From contig JBAIAC010000033.1 in assembly GCA_037349315.1 (NCBI GenBank), positions 13,162,001-13,226,000 on the forward strand: a stretch of 64,000 nucleotides of DNA, written 5' to 3'. The stretch is from Chelydra serpentina (lineage: Eukaryota > Chordata > Testudines > Chelydridae). A model generated the notes under the pieces. The model made no database searches. It was not told the DNA's origin and saw only the letters and a program-made list of their open reading frames with translations. Of this stretch, positions 10,303-21,089 are shown in pieces (position 1 is the first letter of the stretch; each line of letters opens with the position of its first letter). The translations under genes were made by a program, and so were the position numbers.

Positions 10303-11621
10303 AAGTGTTGTTACGCAGTATATATTTAAGATATTAAGTTACAACATATATACCAGGCACATAATTGCATACAAAATGCAAACCAACTCTACATTGTTTC
10401 ATAGCACTCCACTGGGAACTCCCCCACCCTTTTTTTTTTTTTAAACCAAATCATGCAGCAAGAGTTAAAATTGCAATTGGATACTATTTAATAACTGTAC
10501 CACTATAAATATATTAGTTACACACACAACAATCCTTTGCTTACATATGCAAAAAAGGCAGGTTGTTTTAAAATCATATTTTCAAACAAGGCTGGATTGG
10601 GCTGATATTCTTATACGGTGCTTTGCGACAGATCTCATTTGGAGGCCACTATTTTAGCCATTCACAACTGACCAAGTATCACTGATGTTCTTTAATAACC
10701 AAAAGTGAACTGTTTTGAATTGGAGCCAGCCAATATGGTACATTGGCAACTTTGCAATCAGCATGATATTTTCAAGTGGTTAGACTGGGGGGAACTAATT
10801 TATTGTATGGATTACTAAATTGGGAAGGATTCTAGTTAGCATTGAGGTTTGGTTTCCATGAACACAGAGATGGTCTGATATTCATAGTGCATCTTAACAG
10901 TTATTTTATGTCTTATTATAGGTACCAGCTCACTTATAAGATTTTTAGAAAGTGTTACCATCCTCCCACAAGTGCATGGCTGGATGGGAAGGAGATCCCA
11001 AAGGCTTTACAGAACTATTTCAGCTTTCATTATTTGCTGAGCGTCCCCCCCCGCGCCATGAAATATCTGCATAGACTGACTCTGCAGGCTCCTTGGCTAG
11101 CAAACTACTCGTGATTACAACAGATGTTTCAACTTTGGCACATTGTGATGTATTCATTAGAGTTGGAAAAACCCGCCCGACAAGCTTGATTTTACAAAAA
11201 GACGGGTTGCCGTCCTCACCTTGCTGGTGAGCCCCAGAAGAGCTTACTTGCTGCAACTGGACTTTTCACTGATTCCACTTTTGTTTTGACACAGCACCAG
11301 AATAAGAGCAGGCCTGTTTAAAAGTGAGACATTTACAGGTCACTGCCACACCCGATGGTTCCAGAATCCCTCCTGATTCCCAGTTAACAAATTGAACATA
11401 AACTCAGCAGTCTTTGTCTTTTTCTTCTTTCCAGCTGCAGAATAACACTCAAGCACCAGTTGGGGGAGGGTGTTTTATGTTAACAACATTTATTTAAAAG
11501 TACAGTAAATATCCTACTGTAGCTACATTATTTGGAGTGTAAGGACAGAATTATAGCCTCATGTGTTTAACAGTTTGGTTCCTAACCATAGGCTCCATAG
11601 GCCAAGGTGCTGAGGCACTCT

Positions 11622-11738
11622 GGGCCCAATCCAGCAAATCATTTAGGCACTTGCTTAATTTTTACATATTGACTTCAGAGGGTTACTCCTGTGCGTGAAG
11701 TTAAGCCTGTCCTTAAATGCTTTGCTGCATCAGGACCC
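11622..11738. repeat. Fold-back remnant inside the probable 3' UTR
   Basis: The stretch from gggcccaatccagcaaatcattta to ccttaaatgctttgctgcatcagga forms an imperfect palindrome around tattgacttcagaggg. The same type recurs at 48868-48945 with much better arms. If transcribed it would form a hairpin in the mRNA. Confidence 0.6.
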
Positions 11739-11942
11739 AAGTGCCCAGTACCTTCCGGCATTGAGCCCCAAAAGCATTTTGTATTTATAACTCATGCCAT
11801 TTCCTGTGTGTGTTTTTAAGTACGATGTAACATGCTGTTATTCACAAGTGACAGTACATTCACAAACAGCGCTGAAACCAAGTATTACTGAGTTGTTATA
11901 TGTGAATGTCATGTACTCCAACTGTAGTGTATGCCAGAGTAA

Positions 11943-11948
11943 AATAAA
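11943..11948 (+). terminator. Candidate distal poly(A) signal AATAAA
   Basis: This canonical hexamer lies about 1.7 kb after the stop. The downstream sequence is A-rich and not clearly GU-rich, so support is moderate. Confidence 0.4.
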
Positions 11949-12380
11949 CATACAGCAAATAACAAATTAGTTATCTTTTTAACTGCAGTATAAAATGTGA
12001 AAAGGGACATTTTATTTCTTTTCTGCTATTTACTTAAAAACAAAACAAACAAAAAAAGGAAAAGAAACCTGTGCTAGCAATAAGCATTTATATTGTGTAT
12101 TCTTCTGTATTATTTGTGTGTTTTGTATGTCTCTGTGTTATTTCAATTACATTCAGGTCAATAATATACAGCTGCCATTTTCCCCCCAGCTTTTGTCACT
12201 GTTGCTACATTTGATGTACATGAGTTTGTGAAAATCTTTTTTTGAACAATGTACCATTTGCATGTAGTCAACAAAACATTTTTTCCAATCCCTGCAAGTC
12301 TTTGTTACAGTTTATCATGTATATAGTTATGTTATTAAAAAAAAGTAAAAGGATATGAAATATTTTCTATGAAATTTTCC

Positions 12381-12386
12381 ATTAAA
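12381..12386 (+). terminator. Candidate distal poly(A) signal ATTAAA
   Basis: This variant hexamer lies about 2.15 kb after the stop. It is followed 25-55 bases later by ttttgtag and ttctttgttgttgatg, a plausible GU-rich downstream element. Confidence 0.4.
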
Positions 12387-12400
12387 AAGGTTTAGAGAAA

Positions 12401-13039
12401 GATTTTGTAGCCTGCGAGAGTTCTTTGTTGTTGATGGAGCCAGGGGGGGAAAAAGCATTACATGAGTGAAGGGACTGCTCTCACAGTAGCTTTATTTTCA
12501 TTTGCAAAAGTGAATGAAGTAAATGGCCAATTATGTTTTTTGGAATATTATTGCAGCTGTATGAAAAAAAAACCCTGTGAATTGTGGATCCAGGTCACAG
12601 CCAAAGTTCATCCTCGCCCTCTGTGCTCATAAAGTTTAGCTATCGGTGACGGTCTGAAATCATTTGAAGCAGTGGGGCATCCTTGCAAACTGTTGCATCG
12701 CAGCTTGACTTTTGGATAAAGTTTAAAAAAAAAAGATGATGATGACTTTACTTTCCCCACCAATGAGTCACAGATACAAATAAATTAACACCACGATCAT
12801 GTATGGATTGATATTCCACTGGCCTTTAGTCTCTAAAGCCAAAAAGGGCAGTTTGAATGTCAAGGCACTTCACAAGCAGTAGAATTTGCATTCTATGGTA
12901 TGTACAACTCCCCCACAAACAATTGGACAATCCCTTAAATTCCACACATATTTTCATTGCCCAGAGCAGTGCTCATCTTTTGAAAAATTGCCTATTTGAT
13001 AAGATAAAATAGATACGGTTACATCACCATTTCCTATCA
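12401..13039. other. Downstream flank, nothing recognised
   Basis: This is non-coding sequence after the candidate poly(A) sites. It could still be UTR if a later site is used. It contains an aaaaaaaaaagatgatgatgac simple stretch near 12725. Confidence 0.5.
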
Positions 13040-13420
13040 CTTGCCTTGGCAGAATTAAATTTTTGTTTTTTTTAAATAATTTTGATGGACAATATCAATG
13101 TTAAAGCTTTTTAATCAATTTAAATTTTCACAGTTGTGGAAAATTCCGGGGAGGAGGTTAGACAATAATTACTTAATCTCGCAGTAGATACTGAGATTCA
13201 ACAAGCTAAAACTTTAACTGTTAAAACACAAATTGTCAACCTCACATATCAACAGCCATAAAGTAGCTAATAAGTTTGCAAGCAGCATTTTTCTTACTCT
13301 ACCTAGCTGCAAATTTTTATCATGATCAATGGAAATATTTTTTCAATTTATGTATTTACGGTGAAATCGACGTTTCCTGACATTGAGCAATAAAATTCTA
13401 ATCCTTCCACACCTAACAAC
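13040..13420. repeat. Unclassified interspersed repeat, copy 1
   Basis: It shares blocks in the same order with 52190-52440 and 53090-53260: cttggcagaa, ttttgatggacaatatcaatgtt, ggaaaattcc-gggga, caagcagcatttttcttact, atcaatggaaatatttttt, and attctaatccttcca. Copy 2 is split by a CR1 LINE. No coding capacity and no clear TIR are seen, so the class is left open. Confidence 0.75.
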
Positions 13421-14224
13421 TGAGAATACCTAGACTAAACAGAAAATACTGGGGTAATGTGATTTATTTAAACACATTTTTAAGGGCGACCACTATACAT
13501 AGGGAACCTCTAATAGGATAAGAAAAGAGGGACCATTTGGTGGGGAAGTTGTTTTATTGGACTAGCAACTAAACTGCAATATGAGAGAAAAGGACCCAGT
13601 TATTGACAAATCCTGGGAATCGGGAATGTTTTTAAATGTTGCAGGCCTTCATTTCCACTTACTTCAGTAGGTAACGCGCAATAATGCCCCATGGACATAC
13701 ATCTGGACAATCAACACTTTCCATCGTATCTCAGTATTGATGTGTGTGTTCTGTTAAGCTAACTATAGTAGCGTTCTGACTGCACTGTGCAACCACAAAT
13801 TGCTCACACAAGCAATAGAAAGTCCGTGTAAAGAAAAAATAGAATAGGGCCCAAACCTGTACCACTGACACCAATGGAATTTGCCATTCACCGTCACTGT
13901 GTGAAGAATCCAGTCCATGTATCCCTTAATTAAAACAAGCTAAACTTACAAATGCTAAATGAGCACTGGTGCCTGCCAGAACAGTGAGAGTAAACACATT
14001 GCCACGCATAATATACTGCAGAAATGCTTAGTTTTAAAAGATTCGCAGTCAGAGTTTGGAAATGATTTTGGCATTTCCATGCACAGATCGTTGGGAGGAG
14101 GCTATAAGATGAAGCACACATATCCCCTCCCTCCCCCCCCGGGGGCGGGGCTGCCACACACACTAACTGGGTGGTGATAATATTTTAATGGAAGTGACCA
14201 TTTTAATAGTGCACTGTTAGTGCT
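13421..14224. other. No gene or repeat recognised
   Basis: Intergenic sequence with short, unsupported open frames. A ccctccctccccccccgggggcggggc block at about 14126-14152 is a local GC-rich simple stretch. Confidence 0.6.
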
Positions 14225-14370
14225 AGATACAGTCTATATACATATTAAGACAGTCCCTGTCTCAAAGAGCTTAAATAGATAAAGGGGAAATGGTGGCACA
14301 GCAAGATGAAGTGACTGCCCTAAGGGCACAGCAGCAGATCAGTGGCCAAGCTGGGAACAGGTCCCCTGAG
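14225..14370 (-). repeat. MIR/CORE-SINE-type fragment
   Basis: gacagtccctgtctcaaagagcttaaat is followed by gcacagcaagatgaagtgactgcc and agatcagtggccaagctggg. On the opposite strand this is the CORE-SINE order 'ccagctctgccactgacctgctgtgt'. Similar copies are at 33945-34178 and 58030-58155. Confidence 0.7.
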
Positions 14371-14868
14371 CAATCAAAGGGGATGTTAGAGAGGAGAAAA
14401 AAACCATTTGGAGAAAGATTTTTTTTTTAGAAAAGCTAAATATGTTTAGCGTGACAGACATAAAACCACGAACTAATACTTGAAGGACGTAACCACGGCA
14501 AAGGGAGAGGACTTATATGGTGCACATGGGGGTCTACGTAGGAATGATTTAGTCTGAATACCAGCACATATTTTCTAAAGAGTGAACTACAGCATCCTGT
14601 GGATTGGCTCCCAAGGAAGAGCGTGGCAGCCCCATCACAGGCCTGTTAAAACTGACCTGGAGTATTGCATTGGACAATGTACTATATAGGAGAAACCTCA
14701 GCTGGCAGGGAGGAGAACTGGATGAGCCAAACAGCATCTCTAACTTAATGACTTCAGGTCCATTTAATAAACAGAGGAATGTCATTCTTCACATTTGTGC
14801 ACCCCCATCACCCACTCTAGAAGCTAAGCTATCGCTGGGCATGCCACCAAAGTAGCCACTATAGTGTA

Positions 14869-14962
14869 TTTTATAGGCCTGATTCACTTTGGACTTATAG
14901 CTATATACATCCATTGATGTCACTGATGTAAAATTGACCTGAGTGAAGAACCAGGACCACTA
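14869..14962. repeat. Fold-back remnant (cctgattcac type)
   Basis: aggcctgattcactttggacttatagc opposes ttgacctgagtgaagaaccagg around ccattgatgtcactgatgt. The arms are degraded. Confidence 0.45.
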
Positions 14963-15823
14963 TTTACATCATCTTTGTATCTGGCATTTACATTTATATT
15001 TGTAGGGTTATGTAACATGTTAATCACAAGTTAAGTGATACAAAAATACTTTGTGCATTATATATGATCAGCTTCTCCCGTGTGAGGCTGTGACTCGAGC
15101 GCTGTCAAGCAACAAGCAAAAGGAAAATACTTGTCTACATTTCAGCGGCTGTTTCCAAACATATTGTTTCTGTTATGCTGGGGCCCTAGTTGTGCCACTA
15201 GCTGTAATGCCCAAGGGTTCTTGCTGGAGACATTCTGAGTGGGTAAAGGACAAATGAAGTTTGTATCACTAATATAGTTCCCAGAATGTTGTTGTAACTC
15301 CTGTTTACTGTTCATTAAAAATACTGTGCTATTTTGATGATGGGTTTCATGTGCACAGCCTCCCTAATGGGGGCTGCTAAATAAACCTGGGTTTTGCAAC
15401 AAACGACCTCACCAGGCAGGAGTTGCTGAAGAGGCTGTGCGCGTCGCCTGCTGCAGCATTCCAAAAGAGTGTTTGTGCTGCTGGCAGGCAGTGTGTTGCC
15501 GGGATAGCTCACACATAATGCATTTGCACATCAAATGAAGCTGGCCTGCTCTAGGAGCATGGGAAAGGCTTGTGTGGAACGGCATGTGTCCTACTTCCTA
15601 AACATGTATATTTTACACTTTTCACTTGGTTATTGGCCAGATTTAAAGTACTGCAAGTTCCGCTAAGCTTGTCGTTTTGCCTTTGAAGTGGAACTGTTTG
15701 GATAATGTTTCCTTTGGCCATTTATCTATGTAACAAAGCTGGAACCAAAAACCTAGCTGTATTGGCCACATTACATTTAAATGTGAGATCCTTTTAAAGT
15801 ATCAAGAAAACACACACACTCAA
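14963..15823. other. No gene or repeat recognised
   Basis: Intergenic sequence with only short chance open frames and nothing that reads as a known family. Confidence 0.6.
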
Positions 15824-15945
15824 AATTTGACCATTTTTAAGGACCTTGCTTGCCCACTGTCTTACCTACCTTCCCCCCACCCCCACCCACCCCACACACA
15901 ATTTGACCATTTTTAAAGACCTTGCTTAGCCACCATCCTTTACCC
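15824..15945. repeat. Tandem duplication, period 76 bases, with C-rich spacer
   Basis: aatttgaccatttttaaggaccttgctt at 15824 recurs as aatttgaccatttttaaagaccttgctt at 15900, with one difference in 28 bases. The copies are followed by related but diverged cac-tctta / caccatccttta text. Between them is ccttccccccacccccacccaccccacacaca. The second unit is partial. Confidence 0.85.
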
Positions 15946-17399
15946 CTGCCAATAGCCTGGTGTTATTACCAAACGTGCTTACAGCAACTCATTTCTTAGA
16001 TGGCTTTTCCTGCTGTTTGGAAAAGTGTACAGCTGTGTTCAGATTTCAGACAGAAATTGAAACCAGAAAGACAGTTGTGTACAGCACGACAAATCCGCTG
16101 CCCTACAAAACTAAAACAAAACGGAGTCTATTGACTCCCCCAACAAATGGAAAAGGTGGCAGTGGGTGAGCGTCCCCATGTTTTGTTTGATCCAATTGAG
16201 TCTACGAGGTGGGGCTGGAATTTTCATGAGAGCAGGATTTCTCATGAGGTTTCTGCTACTTCCTGCTTTGAGTTGGGTCAAAATATTACAGAAATAGCCT
16301 CTCTCTCAGTCTTTTGGCACTTTTGTTCCATTACATTTGTTCAAATGTAACCCAGCAGTACATAGTGTGGCAAATAATAATTAATAATACATAGAAAGTT
16401 AGCCATAGTTATTTGAACCTCGCAAAGTTTCAGTGTACGTTTTAGATGAAGAGAGGTGGCAGGGAATTGTAAAGCAAACATTTTATTTTCAGGAAATTAC
16501 ATATTGGGGACTATGACCAGAGCATTTGCATTGTATCTGTTGGGCCAGACACTGAACCGGGGCACACAGTTAGAATTCTGCTCTTTTTGGCTTACTGCAT
16601 GAAAAGGGCTTTTAGGCATATTTTGATAATAAACTGATGTACAACTAACCCAGGCCATGATAGCGAGGGGAATAATCACATTGCCAATTATGTCTACTCT
16701 CAGACACTAAAGATACAGAAAGGTCTAGCAGAGACACCACATACCCTTCAGCCATATTTCTCTACAATCTTCAGCAATTATGTCCAAATATTGTTTATAT
16801 CTAGCCGTGCAATCTAATTTGGGAGCTATGTATAGCGCTCTCCACAGAAGGTTACACAGTCTCTCCATTCACAGAGTTATGTCTCTAATATCATCCACAT
16901 GAACATCATCTCCCAGTATTGCATGAAACCTGCTACTCCAGGAGTGGAATCTGCCCCAATGTCGCAGTTAAAAACCCCTCTCCATGACAGGTTGCTGTCA
17001 GAGTTTGGCTCTCCACAGATCCTGCCCTCACTGCAGTGGTCTTCCAAGGAGAAACCTCTTTTGCCAAGCAAGCCTCCATTTTGAGAAAAGCGGCAGGAGG
17101 GCCACTGGTACCAGAGGATTTATGGGAATTTGATCTCTTCTCCCCCCCTTCCCCTGGGCTCTCAGACGGCTTTTCCAAATCTCCCAAGTTGTACTGGGAA
17201 CTGTGAAAATGGAACCCAGCCCTCCCTCCCCTATTCAGAAAGACAGGCACTGAAGCATATTCTTAAGCATGCCACCACCTGCCCCCATGCCAATCAGCAT
17301 GGGCTGTGGCTTGAAATCTAACATTGTGGGCCAAATGTTTTACGATAATTTCCTATTCAGGTGCTCTAGATGTCACACCTTAATACAGACAGGCTGGTT
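15946..17399. other. No gene or repeat recognised
   Basis: Intergenic sequence. Overlapping open frames on both strands near 16877-17250 carry no recognisable domain and show no splice or codon pattern of a gene. Confidence 0.55.
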
Positions 17400-17401
17400 T
17401 A

Positions 17402-18152
17402 GGGTTGTCAGGCATCTGGTTTTCATCTGGAACGCCCTGTCGAAAAAGACCAGGCCGCTAAAAGTCCAGTCGGCAGCACAGTGGGGGTAAGGCAGGGGGC
17501 GCTTCCAGGGACGGTGCCTACAGGCATGGGCAGCGGGCAGAGCCCCCTAGCCTCTCCTCCTAACCTCTCCGGACATGTTTTAGCCGCCTGAGGCAAGCGC
17601 TGCCCGACTGAAGACTGCACCCCAAACTCCCTCATGCACCCCAACCCCTTGCCCCAGGTCAGAACCCCCTCCTGCACCCTAACTCCCTCTCAGAGACCAC
17701 ACTCATCACCCCCTGCCCCAGCCCTGAGCCCCCTCCTGCACTCCGAACCCCTTGGCCCCAGCCCGGAGCCCCCTTCTGCACCCAAAACCCCTAATCCCCG
17801 GCCTCACCCTGGAGCATGCACCCCCGGATGGTGCCCTCACCTCCCTCCCGCATCTCAACCCCCTGCCCCAGCCCAGAGTCTCCTCTCGCACTCTGAACCC
17901 CTCATCTGTGACCTCACCATGGAGTATGCAACCACAGCTGGAGCCTTCACCCCCTCCTTCACCCTAACCCCCGCCCCAGCCCAGTGAAAGTGAGTGAGGG
18001 TAGGGGACAGCGAGCGACGGAGGCATGGGAATGGAGTGAGCAGGGAGTGGGCCCTCATAGAAGCAGTGGGGTAGGGGCAGGGCCTTGGGGAAGGGCAGGC
18101 AGAGGGCGTGGCAAGGGCGTTCAGTTTTGTGCAATTAGAAAGTTGGCAACCC
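17402..18152. mobile_element. TIR element with GC-rich minisatellite core (TA target site)
   Basis: The left end gggttgtcaggc and the right end agttggcaaccc form a short imperfect terminal inverted repeat. TA lies on both sides (17400-17401 and 18153-18154), as in Tc1/mariner elements. The interior from about 17615 to 17975 is a degenerate C-rich tandem array with a unit near 40 bases (cccctgccccagcc-gagccccctcctgcac-c-gaac), followed by a G-rich part. No transposase is encoded. The long open frames in this block on both strands come from the stop-poor repeat and are not genes. I recall this element type as common in turtles. Confidence 0.75.
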
Positions 18153-18154
18153 TA

Positions 18155-19029
18155 GGCTGGGTACTAGCTATGATAAAAGGCTCGGCTTGTGGGTGGTTTA
18201 AATTTTAAAACAGAACATCTTGAGCTCTTCCTCAGGGTTTTTGGCACTGAGGCTCTTTCAATTGTGCTCCTTGGTAGAACAGCAACAAATTGCGGCATGC
18301 TCTGTTTTTACAATGTCCACTCTGGGAAGAGTAATTACCAGTTAGCCTTATAATGTGCAGCTTCAAACATCCAGGGCCCCATCCTTATTCAGACCGAACT
18401 CCCATTAAGGACTGTAGACTCTAACCCCAAATGCTTGATGGGGACATTACGTTGTAAGTTACTAGCAGCTCGGGGATTCTACCAGGTTCAAGAGCCTTCA
18501 CTGTGCCTGTACTTTTTAAAAATGAGAATAAAACAAATATATTTCCCCTTAATGTTACTTGTTTCCTTTTTGTGTGTGTAATGCAGCGTAGCAGCAATAA
18601 AACAATGTCCTCCCAAACACTGTCATCTCAGCATTTTGTAAACACAGCACAAAACTATTACTTCATCAATAGCATCAATTAATTTTAAGCAACTTTTTGA
18701 CACAGTATTAAGTAACACAAACACTGATGCAGCCAGTCTGCATGCTATGATCTGAATGGTGTGCCTGGCCAGTCTGACACTCACAAAGAAAAACAAACTG
18801 ATGGCTAGTTTCCCAGTACCTTGTTTTCATGGTTTCTGGAAGAAAATTGATTTTTTTCCCCCTTTTTTTCCCTAACGTTCATTTTTAAAGATTATTTTTC
18901 TCTGTTCTGTTCAACAATTTCTTCCTCTTGTGCTTGTGCTCAACAGATACTTGCTCAGAGCCATGTTCAGTAACAACTTTAGTTAGTTTACATGCTGCAA
19001 CAGCACATACAAAGTTGTGCTAGCCTGGA
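18155..19029. other. No gene or repeat recognised
   Basis: A/T-rich intergenic sequence without a supported feature. Confidence 0.6.
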
Positions 19030-19030
19030 G

Positions 19031-19130
19031 GCCCCAATTTTGCAAGACACTTGGGTGCATACTTAGTCTGAAGCATGATTAAATCCATCCCTATTCAGCA
19101 AAGAATTTTTAGCAGATGCTTAACTCCAGA
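19031..19130. repeat. Fold-back remnant (cacttaagca type)
   Basis: ccccaattttgcaagacacttgggtgc and ttcagcaaagaatttttagcagatgcttaact are degraded opposite arms of the 'gcaaagcacttaagcacatgctta' repeat type seen more clearly at 48868-48945. Confidence 0.5.
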
Positions 19131-19189
19131 GTGCAGACTGTCACCGCTAGCATCTTTTTCTGCCTGTTAGCCTTAGGCAAAGTGGTGAG

Positions 19190-19622
19190 TACAGCTGGTT
19201 GGGAATGTTTTGATTAAAAGTTTTTGAAGAAAAGTGTTGATTTGTTGAGACTGAAGCTGTTGACAAATCGGGGTTGTGGTTTTGACGAACTTCCCAATTA
19301 AAACAATAATGTTGAGAAATATTTTTTTCAAAGTTATCCAAACTTTTTTATTCTGACATTTTTCAAAAGGAAAAAATTCAATTTTTCTGGTTCTAAATGA
19401 CTTTATGTTTTGAAATTTAAGCTAATGGGCCTTTAAAATGTTGGGGAGAAAAACCATCAACATTGAAACAAAATGTTTTTACGTTACTGAAACTAAATGC
19501 TTCATTTTTTCAGTTCATGAGTATTTTCACGATTCCCTTTCCAACCAAGTTCGAAATGGGAAAAACTTCCTAACTCTCAAAAGTATTCCTGGGCCAGGAA
19601 AACCATTTCCTGCCCAGCTCTA
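19190..19622. mobile_element. hAT-like non-autonomous element with 8-bp target duplication
   Basis: GTGGTGAG at 19182-19189 is repeated exactly at 19623-19630. The ends TACAGCTGG and CCAGCTCTA are inverted with one mismatch (TA-C/G-AGCTGG). An 8-bp duplication and a TAGAGCTGG-like end fit the hAT superfamily. The interior is 433 bases of A/T-rich, non-coding text such as aaatgcttcattttttcagttc. I recall related sequence as common in turtles. Confidence 0.8.
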
Positions 19623-19630
19623 GTGGTGAG

Positions 19631-20640
19631 CACCCTCCTTGGTCAGTCAACTTTGGACAAACTGGTCAACTGCTCCTCTTTGCACTCTGGGTTTGGGGAA
19701 CTTGGAACTCAGTGAACAGACAGAACGAGGCTGGGGAACATAACAGAGCTTCCGTGAAGAGAGTTTCAGTTCACCAGAGTTCAGTAAACCAGGGTTTTGC
19801 TCCACTCAAAATTCACACATTAATACACTGGAAATGACTGTTCCAGCTTGCCATTTTTTTCCAGTTATAGCTATCAAGCTTCATACGTTGTCATCTATCC
19901 TTGCCAGGAAATTAGACAGTGGTGAAGGTGCTACAGTCACAACACATTGTTCAAAAATATTGTTGTAACCTTTAAAAATAACCACTCAAAAGATGGGCTA
20001 GATTTCCACATACAACCCAACTTTTCCCAGTTTTTGAAGGTGATTAAAGTTCTGGAAGACATACTTGTTTACATTAGCTTGAGTCACACACCATCTCCCT
20101 ACTGATATTATTAGCTGAGCAATGTGCAGATGCTGCTGATTCAGTGAAGAGCCTGATAAATTAAATTCAACCTGAAGACTATTGATGAAAACATTTCCCT
20201 TTATATTAGAACCCAAGCTGCAACACCTAGATCTAGGTCCAAAATTTCCACAGTTTGAGAGTGCTCAGATCTGCGGATTTGGTTCAGCCAGCTATCTGCG
20301 TAAGGGCCATTCATGAAGTCCAGATCTGGATTGGAACTTTCCCCCGTATTCAGGGGTGTACAGATCCTCAGCCGGGCCCTTCGCTAGCTAGTGTGGCCTG
20401 TGATTCCACAAATATTCTTATCACTGTTCAGAAAGAGAAGTAACAGAATTAATTAACCAAGTTTACTAGCACAGAAGCAGTCAACACTATGAAGCAAATG
20501 GTTGTTTCAAAACAGTTCTAATGAAATGGAATTAATTCACCTACAATTTATTTGAATAAATGACTTTTTTCCCTCTCTTTTGCAGTATCTCTGTCTATGT
20601 TTTATGCTCCCATGTCCTTCAGAGCATACAAAATAGGTGA
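19631..20640. other. No gene or repeat recognised
   Basis: Intergenic sequence with only short unsupported open frames. Confidence 0.6.
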
Positions 20641-20891
20641 ATTAGCTATGGTATTATTTGTATTAGAGTAGTGCCTAATGGCCCACCACAGACTGGGCCC
20701 CATTGTGCTAGGTGCTCTAAAACATAGTAGAAATAGTCCATGCATTGAAGAACGTATACGCTAAATAGGCAAGCCAGAAAAAGGGTAGGAAAAAGGAAAT
20801 ATTATTACCCCCATTTTACAGATGGGAAACTAAGGCCCAGCTCCTCAAAGGTATTTAGGCACCTAACTCCCATTGAAATCCATAGCAGTTA
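20641..20891 (-). repeat. MIR/CORE-SINE-type repeat, part 1 (split by the element at 20892-23122)
   Basis: tattatttgtattagagtag-tgcctaatggcc, gggccccattgtgctaggtg and ttacccccattttacagatgggaaactaaggc follow the order of a sauropsid SINE-type repeat read on its minus strand. The last 60 bases (cagctcctcaaaggtatttaggcacctaact...) are the left arm of a fold-back. Its right arm, and the rest of the SINE, resume at 23123. Confidence 0.8.
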
Positions 20892-21089
20892 GGGCTGGTC
20901 TACACTACACAGTTAAGTTGACATAAGGCAGCTTAGGTCAACCTAATTATGTCAGTGTCTACACTAAAGCCTTCCTCCCACCAATCATGGCAGTGGATAT
21001 AATAGGCCGCCTCCCCTGGCTGAAGATTTGCTTCATTATGCCCCATGCAGGTTCTGGGGCGGCTGAGGAGGCAGCATGTGCTATTCAGC

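Larger units (their letters stand above)
1..12400 (+). other. ALDH1A2: ALDH1A2 gene, 3' portion (last five coding exons, introns, probable 3' UTR)
   Basis: ALDH1A2 (retinaldehyde dehydrogenase 2) is a cytosolic NAD-dependent enzyme that oxidises all-trans-retinal to retinoic acid, the main embryonic source of this signal. Five exons on the + strand translate, with consistent phases, into the C-terminal part of the protein. Coding lengths are 185, 165, 158, 75 and 70 bases plus the stop, which equals 217 codons after a split leucine codon. For a protein of about 518 residues the window therefore begins near residue 301. ALDH1A2 is preferred over the paralogues ALDH1A1 and ALDH1A3 because segments such as [28 protein letters not shown] and REYSEVKTV and the C-terminal PQKNS match my recollection of ALDH1A2. 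The 5' exons and promoter lie left of the window. The right boundary is an estimate from candidate poly(A) signals. Confidence 0.93.
10222..12400 (+). other. ALDH1A2: Probable ALDH1A2 3' UTR
   Basis: The stretch directly follows the stop codon. It has A/T-rich UTR-like composition and several possible poly(A) signals: AATAAA at 10297-10302, AATAAA at 11943-11948, and ATTAAA at 12381-12386. A 3' UTR of 1.7-2.2 kb would fit what I recall of the long mammalian ALDH1A2 transcripts. An old palindromic repeat lies inside it at 11622-11738. The true end(s) cannot be fixed from sequence alone. Confidence 0.6.

Noticed and set aside
17423..18058. Several Pro- and Gly-rich frames on both strands
   Set aside because: They lie in the C-rich minisatellite of the TA-flanked element and are all compositional.
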